Shown here piece by piece: positions 35,870 to 46,259 of a DNA stretch of 64,000 bases. A model generated the notes under the pieces. That model had not been told where the DNA came from, did no database searches, and was given only the letters and a program-made list of their open reading frames with translations. Each line of letters opens with the position of its first letter. Position 1 is the first letter of the stretch. Made by a program: the position numbers and the translations under genes. The stretch spans positions 241,705,946 to 241,769,945 of the forward strand of contig NC_073745.1 in NCBI RefSeq assembly GCF_029784135.1, in the 5' to 3' direction. Source of the stretch: Toxorhynchites rutilus septentrionalis (taxonomy: Eukaryota > Arthropoda > Insecta > Diptera > Culicidae).

Positions 35870-36902
35870 TCACTTTCCATGTGAATTAATCTCACGTGCG
35901 CTTTCCTTCCAGAAGCGTTCAGATATCTCATCATCGAAGGCAACCTTCGATTTAGTCTGTTTGACATTCGTCACGAAGTATCCTACAGCCGGATTCTTTT
36001 CAGCTGTGTTCACATTATCCGTAGCACAATGGATAATGTTTTGGGCACCCTAAAATGCATAGTCTGGGTTAAATCGTGATGTTAAGTTATTTCCACTTTT
36101 GTTTTACCTGCTTAGCGGATCGGAGAAATAGCCAAACTATTGGCGCGAAAAGAACATAGTGGTACCATTTTGGATTGTAATCTCTGAAGAAATCCGTATG
36201 GCAAAGTCCAGGGCACAAAACGTGCGCGTCGTAACCTTTCTTGTATAATTCCCGCGCGAAGTAAAAGTTCATTAGTTTCGAATTGTTGTATAAATTGTTG
36301 AAACGATCTCGCGGACCTTTCTCCACCCATTTTCCCAGGTTATCGAAATCAATTTTAGCATTCTTCTCGTGCATTTTGGACGAGACAACAACAACTCTGG
36401 CCGAATTGTTCTTGATGTTATCCTTCAATAGATCCACCAACAGAAAGTGTCCCAAATGGTTCACACCGAAGTGCACTTCATAGTTTTCCTTCGTGTACTG
36501 AGGAGTTTGCACTGCCAAACCCGCGTTGTTGATGAGGCAATCGAACGTTGGGTACTTCTCCTTAATTTCAGCGGCGAACTTGCGAATCGATTCAAACGAC
36601 GCCAGGTCCAGCTCCAGTGGGATCAATTCGCCTTCGCTTGTTGCTTTCCTTATGGTGGCAATAGCCTGGCTGGCTCTCTCCATATTGCGGCATGCCATGA
36701 TGACCGTTGCTTGTCGAGCAACGAGCGCCTTGGCCGTTTCGTAACCCAGACCCGTATTGCTACCGGTGATAATGAAAAGTTTACCACGAAGTGAGGAGTT
36801 GTTGCGAACCCAACCCCACTGCAACTCACGCAGCTTGCGGATCAGGTAGACTCCCGCACCGACACCGACAGGGATGAGCAGATACAACAGAGACATAGAC
36901 AT
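35870..36902 (-). CDS. Short-chain dehydrogenase, retinol dehydrogenase 11-14 type (copy 1)
   Basis: Two exons: 36108-36902 and 35870-36049, joined in phase 0 (AAG CAG | GGT GCC), donor CAG|GTAAAA, acceptor TTTTAG. The product is 324 residues, the usual length. Residues 1-25 form a hydrophobic N-terminal anchor. TGSNTGLG at 46-53 is the Rossmann cofactor loop; NNAG follows near 125, VVVSSKMH supplies the catalytic serine, and YNNSK supplies the Tyr-Lys pair. The C-terminal exon begins GAQNIIHCAT, a conserved RDH11-14 block. Expected to reduce or oxidise retinoids, steroids or lipid aldehydes with NADP(H) at the ER or mitochondrial membrane; the exact substrate is not predictable. Paralogue of the gene at 41000-42050. 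Confidence 0.92.
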
Positions 36903-37189
36903 TTTCGGACACTGCTGTTAACTGGAATGAATTCGGAATTCGTGCAATAAGAGGTGGAAGTACCATGGAATGTATTGTTATTTTCTTTGTGTTTAAGTAT
37001 AATAATATGGTACAAATGTTTATACTGTATGTTGGTCATGTTCGTAATGAGCTAAAATGCATTTATGTTAATGGTTATATATTGGGTTCCGCGAAAAGTA
37101 TTCGCCGATTTTTTCATTACCAAAAATATATTTTTTTGTACATAGAATAAACACAAAAGAGATGAGATGTACATCATTTTAAAGCTTAA

Positions 37190-37853
37190 GGTGAAGGTGG
37201 AAGCTAGCCACAGATGGCTGCCACAATGGCGCTCATTTCTTTGACCTCCCTCCCTCACCCCTCGCCCGAAAATCAATAATTTTGCGAAACAGTGTGATCT
37301 TTTTCGCACACTTCCCATCAGGTAATATCAACCAAACTCTAATCGATTACTCTCAAGATATTAAATTTTCATCTGCTGTCGCACTGTATAGTGAAAAACG
37401 TCGGAAAACGAAGCGAAGGGTTAAGGCTCTCCAACGTGAGTATGTGAAAACAATACGATCAACGAAGGAAAACATTAAGGAATTATCAACATCGAGTTAC
37501 TATGCGGAAGAACTTGTTAATACCAAAAGGGCCCCAATTCGCATGTGTTATAAATTTGCTCATGTTACGCTCGCGTATAATCAGAATTTTACTTTATATG
37601 CAAATGCACCTTCTATATATATTTATATTTGCAATTGTTCATCGGAACATATCGTTCATACATTTTACTTTAGTATTGAATTGTTATTTTTTTTCAAATT
37701 TATTCAAAGACTCGTGTCAATGTAGCGCCACACAGCCTGATAAGCGAATTGATCTATTTACGTGTGCTTCGCCCTTCTCTCACAAACACTATTACCCCAT
37801 TTTTACACGTGGGTTTACCTATACTACTACAATGGCTAGCTTCCACCTTCCCC
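37190..37853. mobile_element. piggyBac-like TTAA element, 664 bp
   Basis: TTAA at 37186-37189 and 37854-37857. Ends GGTGAAGGTGGAAGCTAGCC and, reversed, GGGGAAGGTGGAAGCTAGCC. Removing it rejoins GCTTAAACTCT as found intact in the inverted arm near 40590, an internal empty-site proof. A 147-codon frame (37282-37725) contains a basic coiled-coil-like piece (KRRVKALQREYVKTIRSTKE) of unknown origin, possibly captured. Confidence 0.8.
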
Positions 37854-38104
37854 TTAAACTCTTATGTTTTGGAAAATTTTACGAACAAATTTTATCTTGG
37901 TATGATTTAGGAGTCAAATATATCGAGAAGAAATAATAAGCAGATTTCTTTCTGTTTTTTCAAAGATTTGTGGACTAACAGTATTTTTCGTCAACTACCA
38001 GCTAGCTTTGCTAGATCGTTTGAAATTTATTAACATAGTCAATTGTGATCCGAGAGGCTTCATTGTCAAAATAAAACTATTTCTTCTAAATTAAATGTTA
38101 TGAA

Positions 38105-38931
38105 CAGGGCCCGAAATCTTCGAAGGAGAAAAATGAGGACCGACTCTACTCTCAGCAGCTTCGCCTCGACTAGAACTGCTTCGGCAGTCGACGCCAACAA
38201 AAGGTGACTTGACTAGAAAATGAATTGACTAGTGTTGACTAGCGAGGATGACTGGTGAACTAGTCCAGTCAGTGGTGACTCGACTAATGAATACAAATCT
38301 ACCTCTTCACTCAACTGACTTCAATCCACACTTCCATTTCCCCCTGACACTAATTCATACTCGCGTACACAATCTTATTTTTACGTCCATATAAAGAGGA
38401 ACGAAAACATGATTTCTGATGCAAAAAAGAAGTTACCCCATCAATGGACGGTTATTGTCTACCCATCGTGAACTCAAACCAACGAACTTAGTATGCTATA
38501 AAGGTCCTCGCGTTAGTATTAGTTAGTATTAGGCGTGCAAAATAGCGCACACACACTGCACGTTATTTTATACGTGTAAGTAATTTTCGTGTACGATACA
38601 AAAGAATCTAGCTCACATGTAGCGTATGTCAAACCACGTTGAACTCAAACTCGATGCATGCACATGTACATGGGAGAGAGAAAGAAAGGAATGAATTCAT
38701 TTTGGGGGAAGTCACTTCAAAATGCAATGAGGACAATTTGACTGGGAACAATGAAATGATATAGTCAAGTCGGTAGAGGGAGATAGCGACTAAACGCCCG
38801 ACTGACTGTTCAGTCGTTTTGGCGGAGAAACTGCTTCAAGAAGCTAAAAGTCATTACTAACTGACTATGGATATAGTCAGTCAGTTAGTCAGCTGACTAT
38901 CCTCAGTTGACTATGACTATGCAGAGCCCTG
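38105..38931. mobile_element. hAT-like MITE rich in GACT motifs
   Basis: CAGGGCCCGAAATC at the left and, reversed, CAGGGCTCTGCATAG at the right. CAGGG ends are common in hAT elements. Both subterminal zones are packed with GACTAGT or AGTCAGTC motifs, which could serve as transposase sites. An 8-bp duplication is not convincing (GTTATGAA against GTGGTTAC). Confidence 0.5.
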
Positions 38932-38944
38932 GTGGTTACATTGC

Positions 38945-39155
38945 TTCTTCTTGGATGGCACTAATGTTCCCAGTAGAACATTTGCCTTCTGAACGTCGTA
39001 TTATGCATCATTGTTATTAATAGTACTTAGTTGAAATTTCTATGCCAAATAACACGCCTTGAATGTATTCTGGAGTGGAAAGCTCTAGAATATGCATAAA
39101 CCACGGTGCAAGTCGGAAGAAATTTCTCTGACGAAAAATCCCACGGCCAGAACGG
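38945..39155 (-). mobile_element. tRNA-derived SINE, head-truncated
   Basis: Matches the body of the SINE at 48564-48838: CCAAATAACACGCCTTGAAT, GTGCAAGTCGGAAGAAATTT and GACGAAAAATCCCACGGCCA. The tRNA-related head with A and B boxes is absent, so it is 5'-truncated. Confidence 0.8.
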
Positions 39156-39629
39156 TTTTCTCAGGTGCTTGAACTCGGAAACGATCACATCGGGGCTGGA
39201 AACTCTCTCGACATGGCATGGAATAAATGCGTCCATGATGGTTTAAGTTGTTCTCTCGAATGGGAATCTATGACTGTGACATAAACAGTCCGTTTTTTAT
39301 GAATTTCATCATAATAATTATCAACAAGAGAACTCGTTCAGCTCAAGCTTTTGTAAGGGTACCATCATCATGATTTCATAGTGTAAAGTATTGTCTTCTG
39401 TATTTGTGTATTTTTTTAATTTTATTTGTTTCATTTCAAGACATTGATGATGATGGTATTGATTGATTTTGTTTTTATTTCATTTTAGTTTTTCAAGTAA
39501 TCAAAAAAATAAAATTGTGAAGTCTGCAATAGTTTGAGCCCGCGCGCGTTGACGAACATAAGCAAAAGCAGTTTTTCGCGAAAAAAAAAGCATTCCAAGG
39601 GGAAACCAGAGGAAAGCTAGGTATAGGGA

Positions 39630-40440
39630 TAGCTAGGGATAGCGAAAATGGTCATGTCAAATTTTAAAAACCGACCATGGACATTTTGTTTATTGGCCCA
39701 AAAAAATGACCTGTGCAAAGTTTCAGTTCAATCGGATATGATTCAGGAGTGCCTCAAAGCTCTCAAAGTGTTGGTTTTTTGATGCTCGAAAATCGAAAAG
39801 AAATCTGGAAAATCGACATTTTTTCCATGCCAAATGTCTTAAAAATGCATAAAACGTCGTGATCTGGTGTTTTCTAGAAAAAAATCATCGAATTGTTGCT
39901 CTATAAAGGCGATAGCGATATCGAATTGCGTCAGTGTGCGAGATCAACAAATATTAAATGGAAAAACCTATTGGCGATAATATTGCTTATTGCATGTTGA
40001 TAGTTGCTTATTGTTCCGATGTCTTGAGGCGGCTCAATAATGAATGAAATAAAAAGAATCATTCTAGCCAAATCTGATGTTTCTCTCAAACCAGCTGTTC
40101 CTCCGTTTCTCTATGAAAACAAGCCCAGTTTTCGTTAATTCAAACCATTTACGAATTAGGGACCAGAATAGTAGAATAGTTTCCCTTTTTTTTTGGTATG
40201 CAGATTATCGAGATATGTTCGCAGCAAAAACAGTTATTAACGTCAAAACTATTGCATAAAAAAGTGTCCAGTTTTCTAGTTTGGCACTACTACTGAAATA
40301 ATATTAGTTGGGCCAACCAGAATAACCCGGTGGGCCTAATGCAGCTCGTATACCTAGGCTTGAATATACCTGTCCTACAGGAACGTTAGAGTGATCAAAT
40401 GAAAGGTGGTTGATAAGGATAATTGGATTTGCTCTTGAAT
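39630..40440. repeat. Mixed repeat debris
   Basis: 39640-39690 shares AGCGAAAATGGTCATGTCAA with 15755. 40120-40290 is reversed repeat R (CAGTTATTAACGTCAA, CCAGTTTTCTAGTTTGGCAC). No gene. Confidence 0.5.
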
Positions 40441-40999
40441 TAGTTGCACAAAAATTGTGTTAGTCCACAAAATCTTTGAAAAAACAAAAAGAAATCGATT
40501 TTTCATTTCCCCCCGATTTTTTTGTCCACTAAATCTACGCAAACCAAGATACAAATTTGTTCATAAAATATTCCAAAACTTGAGAGTTTAAGCTTTGAAA
40601 TTATGTACATCTCATCTTTTGCGTTCATTCAATGTACAAAAAAGTAGTTTATTTGTAATGAAAAAAATCGACAATTACTTTTCGGGCAACCCAATACGTT
40701 AAGCATTAATAGAAAATATTCATATTACAAACAAAACTCATAAACTACATGTTAGTACACAAAGAACTAAAATATAAGCTAAAATATATAAGTATTAAGC
40801 GCCATGCAAACGAGTTTTCAGCCTATTCCCGGAATAACATTATTGACTGCGGACATGTCCTCCATCCCATGTCTGAGTGCACTCATCAACCGTTTAAACT
40901 CATAATCCAAGACCAAAATGTTAGAACAACAGATTATGCTAGGTTATTATTCTTGATCGGATCGATCAAGATGATCTTATCGGAGCGGCTTCGCTGATC

Positions 41000-42050
41000 T
41001 TATCGAATATCCGCTTCGTTCCCGCTGTGTTTTTCTATCGCTTCCAAGCTCACATTCCATAATGCGACAGAAATCCGCTCGTCAAAGGCGAGTTTCGATT
41101 TTCGCATTTTCATATTGGACACATAGTGTCCGGTGACAGGATTCTCCCGCTCGTTGATGAAACTATCAGTCGCACAGTGTATTATATTTTGGGCGCCCTG
41201 TGGGATGAAAGGAACCATCCTCAGTTGATACATACTACTCTGGAAGATACGCGCCTACCTGTTCAGCTGATCGAAGCATGAGCCACACGATGGGTGAAAA
41301 AAGCATGTAATGATACCACTTGGGGTCATAACTTCGGAAGAAATCCGTGTGACATAGGCCAGGACACAACACGTGAACGTTGAAACCTCTTTTATAAAGC
41401 TCTCTAGCATAATAGAAATTCATCAGCTTCGAATTGTTGTACAATCTGTTTAGACGGCTCTCATATTCAACCCATTTGCCGAGATTCTCCAAATCTATGC
41501 TGGCGTCTATTTCATGCATTCGCGACGAAACGACCACAACGCGTGAATTGTACTTTTTCAAGTTATCTTTAAGCAGATCCACTAACAAGAACTGGCCAAG
41601 ATGATTCACGCCGTAGTGAATTTCGTAACCTTCCTCGGTAAACTCAGGATTCTGGGCAGCCAATCCAGCATTATTCACCAGACAGAACATTTTTGGATAC
41701 TTTGCGTTTATTTCCGAAGCAAATTTACGAATAGAGTTGAACGAGGCTAAATCTAATTCCATTGGAATAAGTTCACCTTCCTTCGATTCCTGGCGTATCC
41801 TTTCGATGGCCTGTCTTGCTTTGGTCATGTTGCGGCAAGCCATTATCGTTGTAGCTTGTCTGGCAGTGATGGCTTTGGTAGTTTCGTATCCTAATCCGGT
41901 GTTGGCTCCTGTTATTATAAAGAGTTTTCCTTTGAGGGAATGCTTATTTTTGACCCAACCCCATCTTCGAATTTTATATCTCCTCAGCGCATAAACACCG
42001 ACCGTCACAAGCCCTACCGGAATCAGCAACTCGGACGAGAGAGAGGACAT
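41000..42050 (-). CDS. Short-chain dehydrogenase, retinol dehydrogenase 11-14 type (copy 2)
   Basis: Exons 41259-42050 and 41000-41197, phase 0 junction GAACAG | GGCGCC, donor GTAGGC, acceptor CCCACAG; 329 residues. Same intron position as copy 1. N-terminal hydrophobic anchor, TGANTGLG cofactor loop, NNAG, VVVSSRMH serine and YNNSK catalytic pair. The start at 42050 (MSSLSSELLIPVG) is chosen because it aligns with copy 1 and because TTTTCTTTTAG|TTCAATC at about 42076 looks like an acceptor; the upstream in-frame ATG at 42089 would lie in that intron. This predicts a non-coding first exon upstream, perhaps beyond TRAPPC2L. The tail ends EKHSGNEADIR, longer than copy 1. Substrate unknown. Confidence 0.92.
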
Positions 42051-42122
42051 GTTCCGCACTAGCACGAGGATTGAACTAAAAGAAAACAATCAAAACCATT
42101 GCTGAATGATTCTATGATTAAT

Positions 42123-42128
42123 TTTATT
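42123..42128 (-). promoter_or_regulatory. Polyadenylation signal one base after the TRAPPC2L stop
   Basis: The stop TGA (42130-42132) is followed by G and then AATAAA on the minus strand. The implied 3' UTR is very short, consistent with the dehydrogenase start only 80 bp further on. Confidence 0.6.
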
Positions 42129-42129
42129 C

Positions 42130-42549
42130 TCATTGCTGGGTACAAAAAATGTTTCTGACATTCTCATCGAAAGATTTCGATGTAAGCGGCTCGCCAGGAA
42201 TGTAAAATGGATTGCAAACGGCATCAGTATACAAAGCATGTAAATTCCTAAACATACTCCTGACCTCGTTCTCCCGGAACGACGTATTGCTCGAATCAAT
42301 TATAATCACAAACTTTACCCGGCTATTGGTCACATAACCATAGATCTTGTAAATTTCCGTAGAATTCAGTAAACCCAAATAAAGTTCCCTCCCATCGGCA
42401 CTTTGCTTTTGGCTGGCGGCACATTTCTCCTCAATTACATCGAGTGAGGCATGCACCTGGTACTGGAGCTCAATCTCCCTGTCGACGTTGGCCGTCGCAA
42501 TATAGAGGGGCGAGTTGTCCTTGCCAATAATCGACACGCAGGCACACAT
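42130..42549 (-). CDS. TRAPPC2L: Trafficking protein particle complex subunit 2-like
   Basis: Single exon, 139 residues, the normal family length. Recognisable blocks in order: [17 protein letters not shown] at the start, LDVIEEK near 37-43, [38 protein letters not shown], then [13 protein letters not shown] near the end. These are near-identical in position to animal TRAPPC2L, a longin-fold (sedlin-family) subunit of TRAPP II/III tethering complexes that act as Rab1/Rab11 exchange factors in ER-Golgi and endosomal traffic. It lies 80 bp upstream of the dehydrogenase on the same strand, so the two genes are very tightly packed. The ATG at 42549 gives the expected N-terminus. No oddities seen. 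Confidence 0.95.
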   Translation of the reverse strand: MCACVSIIGKDNSPLYIATANVDREIELQYQVHASLDVIEEKCAASQKQSADGRELYLGLLNSTEIYKIYGYVTNSRVKFVIIIDSSNTSFRENEVRSMFRNLHALYTDAVCNPFYIPGEPLTSKSFDENVRNIFCTQQ

Positions 42550-42599
42550 TTCTGGGGTGTAGCTAACAGATCGGTTCTCACGCGGATCAAATCCTGTAG

Positions 42600-44260
42600 T
42601 ATACTACACAAAGAGGGATAGACAAAAGAAAAACGAAAATATAGCGTTATTCACTACCGGAAATGTGGCCTACGATATTTACTTTATTTTTATTAAATCC
42701 TACCAAATAATGTACGTTTCATTCAAAGCCAAATGGAACATTGTTCCAACGACGGTAAATTTTCTCTTATTACTGTTCACGATGCACCATTCTCGTCGCA
42801 TCTTTTTTTATGCGCATATGAGAAAGGTGTGCAGCAAAATTACATATCAAAACAGGTTCATTCATTTTATTCTGCGGAACATCGAAATATCTCTTGCTGC
42901 CTTTGTTTATTACATAAATTGGAACTGAGCAATATCCAAAATTGATGTTTTTGTTTTGGTTGGTTGACACCGTGACACCATTCATAACATTGGCACATAC
43001 GAATTTGCTACGATAATAATTCCAACGTATGGTTTCTGTATACGTGGAAGCTATGGAGATTCTCCGTTATGACAACTAGTCGAGCATAGAAAATAATAAA
43101 TGAATATGTAGGAAACACTTTCTTCGAACTGATTAATGTTGGAAAAAAAAGGTTCAGCCTTAAATCCGATTCCCCAAATGGTGAATACAAATAGACGGAA
43201 CTCAACAGATCTTGGGTACTGTTTGCACAAAACCAATTAAAGATTATACCCACCTCCTTACAGATCGAAACTCAAAAAAAGCCAATTTGTAGGCGTATTA
43301 ATTAACAAATTTCTAACTTTCTTGACGAAAACAACCAGTCAAGATGCAAGTTTGTTTACAAATGCCTCGCCTAAATTCTTCAAGATTCGCTCGCTGACAG
43401 TTATATAAAATATACTGTGGTAACAGTGCCGCTCAAAAATGTGTGCACGGTAAATGATATTGGTTTGTCCAGCCGGAAATATGATCTTAGTTGATCCACT
43501 TTTTTGAATACTCTAGTTCAGCGCACCTGTTTCAAATCAGGTATTCAAATATTTCCAAAAATATAAATAAAATTGTCTTTCTCATGATTTACAATAGTTT
43601 TATAGGAAATTTTTTTACGAATTCATATGTTTAAAAAAATCTTAAAGTCCACATTCTATTGGTGTCAACGCGCTCTTCATTTGAGCTTACTTTTAATCAA
43701 TCACCAGATGATTATTTGTTACGTATTCGACCTTTTCTGGATTGTAACACTTATAAATATTGTAAAAATCACACTTGCACACCATTTGTATCAGATTCAT
43801 ATAAGGTACACTGGGGCAAGTTGAAACAATTTTTTCGAAGTTCAACTTGAAAGTTATCTTAAAAAATCATTAAATTTCTAAATTGAAATCTGTAGGCAGC
43901 ATATACAAGGTATAATAGATGACTTTCGATAAAAAAATAGAGATTCACACTGGATGTTTCGAAAAATATTTATAAAATTTGTATGATATATGATGCAGAT
44001 AACTAGCATATACACACAAAAGTGGAGGCGATATACGTATATGCCATATTTTGTACGCATATAAAGCCGTATATAACGATATGCGATGCTTTTTGGACTG
44101 ATATGCGATTTGATACGACAACGTTACCACTCAATCCATCGATGACATGGAAAATCGTGTTTTTGCATTTTATGCGATTTTAGATATATATGATCGATAT
44201 TTTGATTGATATTTTATGCGATTGTGATTTGATACGAAATTATATGTGACTTATCATGTG
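42600..44260. other. Upstream flank of TRAPPC2L; nothing recognised
   Basis: AT-rich with only short frames. It should hold the TRAPPC2L promoter, but no TATA or initiator element can be named with confidence. 43975-44230 carries ATATGCGAT-type words repeated several times, without clear periodicity. Confidence 0.4.
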
Positions 44261-45075
44261 CAAAGTTATACGATTTTATTTTAGTCTTATCAATGCCCTA
44301 GACTAATGAAGGAGTGATGTGATAACTACTAACTGCTACTTGCCTAATTATTTTCTAGCTTTTAGTACATTATTATGTTTAATCACAAATGAACCGTTTC
44401 TTAAAAAGTTTTTTTTACTCATTTTATGTTGTTTTGCACGCTGGTGGGGCATGTTTTCTTTTTGAGATAGTTTTCTTGGGATTCTAAATATAAAATCATT
44501 ATCGGGCACAATTTTCATTCAAAATTCACTCACAACTTACAAAAAAAGTATTGTTCTAAGAAACAGAATACATATTCGATTTAAAAAAGTAGATTTTCAT
44601 TCATTATTTTAGTTTTTGAGGCGTATTTATTCCTCCTGCAAATCTACTATCATTTTCATTTCACAAATTGGTACACGAAGCTGCTGTCAAGGCGAAATAA
44701 ATCAAATTTTGAAAAATCTTTTAGACTGCCATTTGTAGCACCACATACTTTCGGAATTATTTTAGCTATGGATGCTTTCGAGATTCTAAAAAAATATCCA
44801 CAATAATCTGAACGATATTCCAGAAGAAAGGCACATCATTTCTAGTTTCACTCATGTAGATATAGAATCCCTCATGAGTGTATCTTGGCGTTGTATTTGT
44901 GGAGCAATTAAATCCAACAGTTTTTTCACTTTTTCAGGTGTTATTCACAACACTGCGCTGTACTCTCGGGGATCATCATCGTAGATTTACTTCAATATTG
45001 TATTTGTTGCTCCTTTTCTTTGCATCCAATTCCTGGCCCGAATCCGTTTTTCTTTCTGCTTTTTCCGGATATTAC

Positions 45076-45420
45076 TGAGGTAGTATCGTGGCCAATTCGC
45101 AGGTTCCTTTTTAAAATAAATCATCACTACAAGTTTTAATAACGTCTTTATTCGAGGAAAATTTATACAGGAATAAATGAAAAGCTTAACCTAGTGATCG
45201 ATTCTTATTCTAGCGTTATGTACAGCAAGAGCGTGAAAGAGATAAGAGTAGTTATGCTGTGCGCTGTGTCTTCCAGGATATATTAGCCTGTGAATATGGG
45301 AATGAGAGAGAAAGCAAATGTTGAGCGTGTCCCTTGAAGTCATTCACTTTATGAGCCTGACGCTTGACGATACACGTTCCAACATGTAGCTTTGTGCATT
45401 GATTTGCGCAGCACAGCACA
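45076..45420 (-). mobile_element. Putative solo LTR, 345 bp
   Basis: Absent from sister copies, where the sequence runs straight from TTTTCGGATA to GTACCTTCAG. On the minus strand it begins TGTGCTGTGCTGCGC and ends CTACCTCA (TG...CA), and carries AATAAAG about 70 bp before its end, as in an LTR. Flanks TTAC and GTAC may be a 4-bp duplication with one change. No LTR retrotransposon interior in the window can be linked to it. Confidence 0.55.
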
Positions 45421-45522
45421 GTACCTTCAGTTCAAAGAAATTCAGCACAAAGTATTTTTAAACACGGCCAGCGTGTGTTTCGCGATAAAATTGTGTAATG
45501 ATAAATTCAACTGAAAACCTAA

Positions 45523-45987
45523 TACTTATGACAGACATACAGCTGTACTTGCGTTGTACTTCGAAGATTGTATGTCTGTCACCATGTACAGCGCTAGAAC
45601 CATGCAAGCAACTCGGTACAATCGCTGTATCTGTACCGACCTGTTTTACCGCTGTACATGGCTACAGTTGTACTGTGCGCAGCGTCATAGACGGTTAGTG
45701 GTGGGTAGCATGAACAAACCGAATCAAAACACTTGGTAAACGTTCTTTTTATGGACTTTCTCTTGAGGTCAAAACTCAGATTGGAAACTTGTTTGTTGTT
45801 GCGATAGTTTAGACACTAAATAAAAACCTTTTTCATTGAAATATGTAGTAAAAATTGGTCAAATTTTTTATTGTCAGTTTGACATACGGTACAATGTACA
45901 ACCAAAGTATGTCTGTCATGGTACGATGGTACCTGTACAACGCTGTACACGTACAACGCTAGTACAGCTGTATGTCTGTCCATGGTA
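45523..45987. mobile_element. 465-bp MITE with TAA target duplication
   Basis: TAA at 45520-45522 and 45988-45990. Inverted ends share GACAGACATACAGCTGTAC (45530-45548 and reversed 45961-45979). Further paired copies of TATGTCTGTCA and GTACAGCG lie inside. The empty site is visible in sister copies (CCTAAGATGAAAACTGCC at 54861). TAA duplication fits a PIF/Harbinger-type MITE, of a family different from its host. Confidence 0.85.
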
Positions 45988-46259
45988 TAAGACGAAAACT
46001 GCCAATAAAGAAGTCGATTTCGGATCAATCATCTGACAAATTTGGACCTGATTGCTATTTCTGACTATTTGATGGACATTTGAAAAATCGCCTGTCATCT
46101 CTGGAAAACCTGTGCCGTAGTATCTAGTTTCTTGCCAGCAGCTCACATTGTGTGAACGGACAAAGCAAGTCAACCATTTGTCAAGCGAGTTCACCGGGTC
46201 AGTAGCTGCTCATTGTGAAGTCAGCTACTAGCAACGTATAAATGGGCCTTAAAGCTAGG

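Larger units (their letters stand above)
37082..40694. mobile_element. Mariner-type element with ~300-bp inverted ends, heavily invaded
   Basis: Left end TTGGGTTCCGCGAAAAGTAT and right end (reversed) TTGGGTTGCCCGAAAAGTAA, both next to TA (37080-81, 40695-96). Inward homology continues for about 300 bp on each side: GAGATGTACAT, GCTTAAACTCT, TTTTCAAAGATTT and GTGGACTAACA are found at 37082-37189 plus 37858-37990 and, inverted, at 40440-40694. The left arm is split by the TTAA element at 37190. The interior contains a hAT-like MITE, a SINE and other repeats. No transposase remains. It may be one element or two head-to-head solo ends. Confidence 0.6.
44265..46249 (-). mobile_element. PIF/Harbinger-like element, copy A (invaded twice)
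   Basis: The outer 5' end is at 46249 (reversed AGGCCCATTTATACGTTGCT) next to TAA at 46250-46252. It runs leftward through the conserved 5' region, the transposase N-terminal region (44760-45070) and a tail of the A/F subtype (TCTTATCAATGCCCTAGACT) to about 44265. It is interrupted by an LTR-like insert (45076-45420) and a MITE (45523-45987), whose removal restores continuity with sister copies. Coding frames are destroyed. Confidence 0.75.

Noticed and set aside
37282..37725. 147-codon frame as an independent host gene
   Set aside because: It lies wholly inside a TTAA-flanked element and has no splice signals or recognised domain.
42051..42089. Upstream ATG at 42089 as start of dehydrogenase copy 2
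   Set aside because: It lies upstream of a strong splice acceptor, adds residues absent from copy 1, and the internal ATG at 42050 aligns with copy 1.
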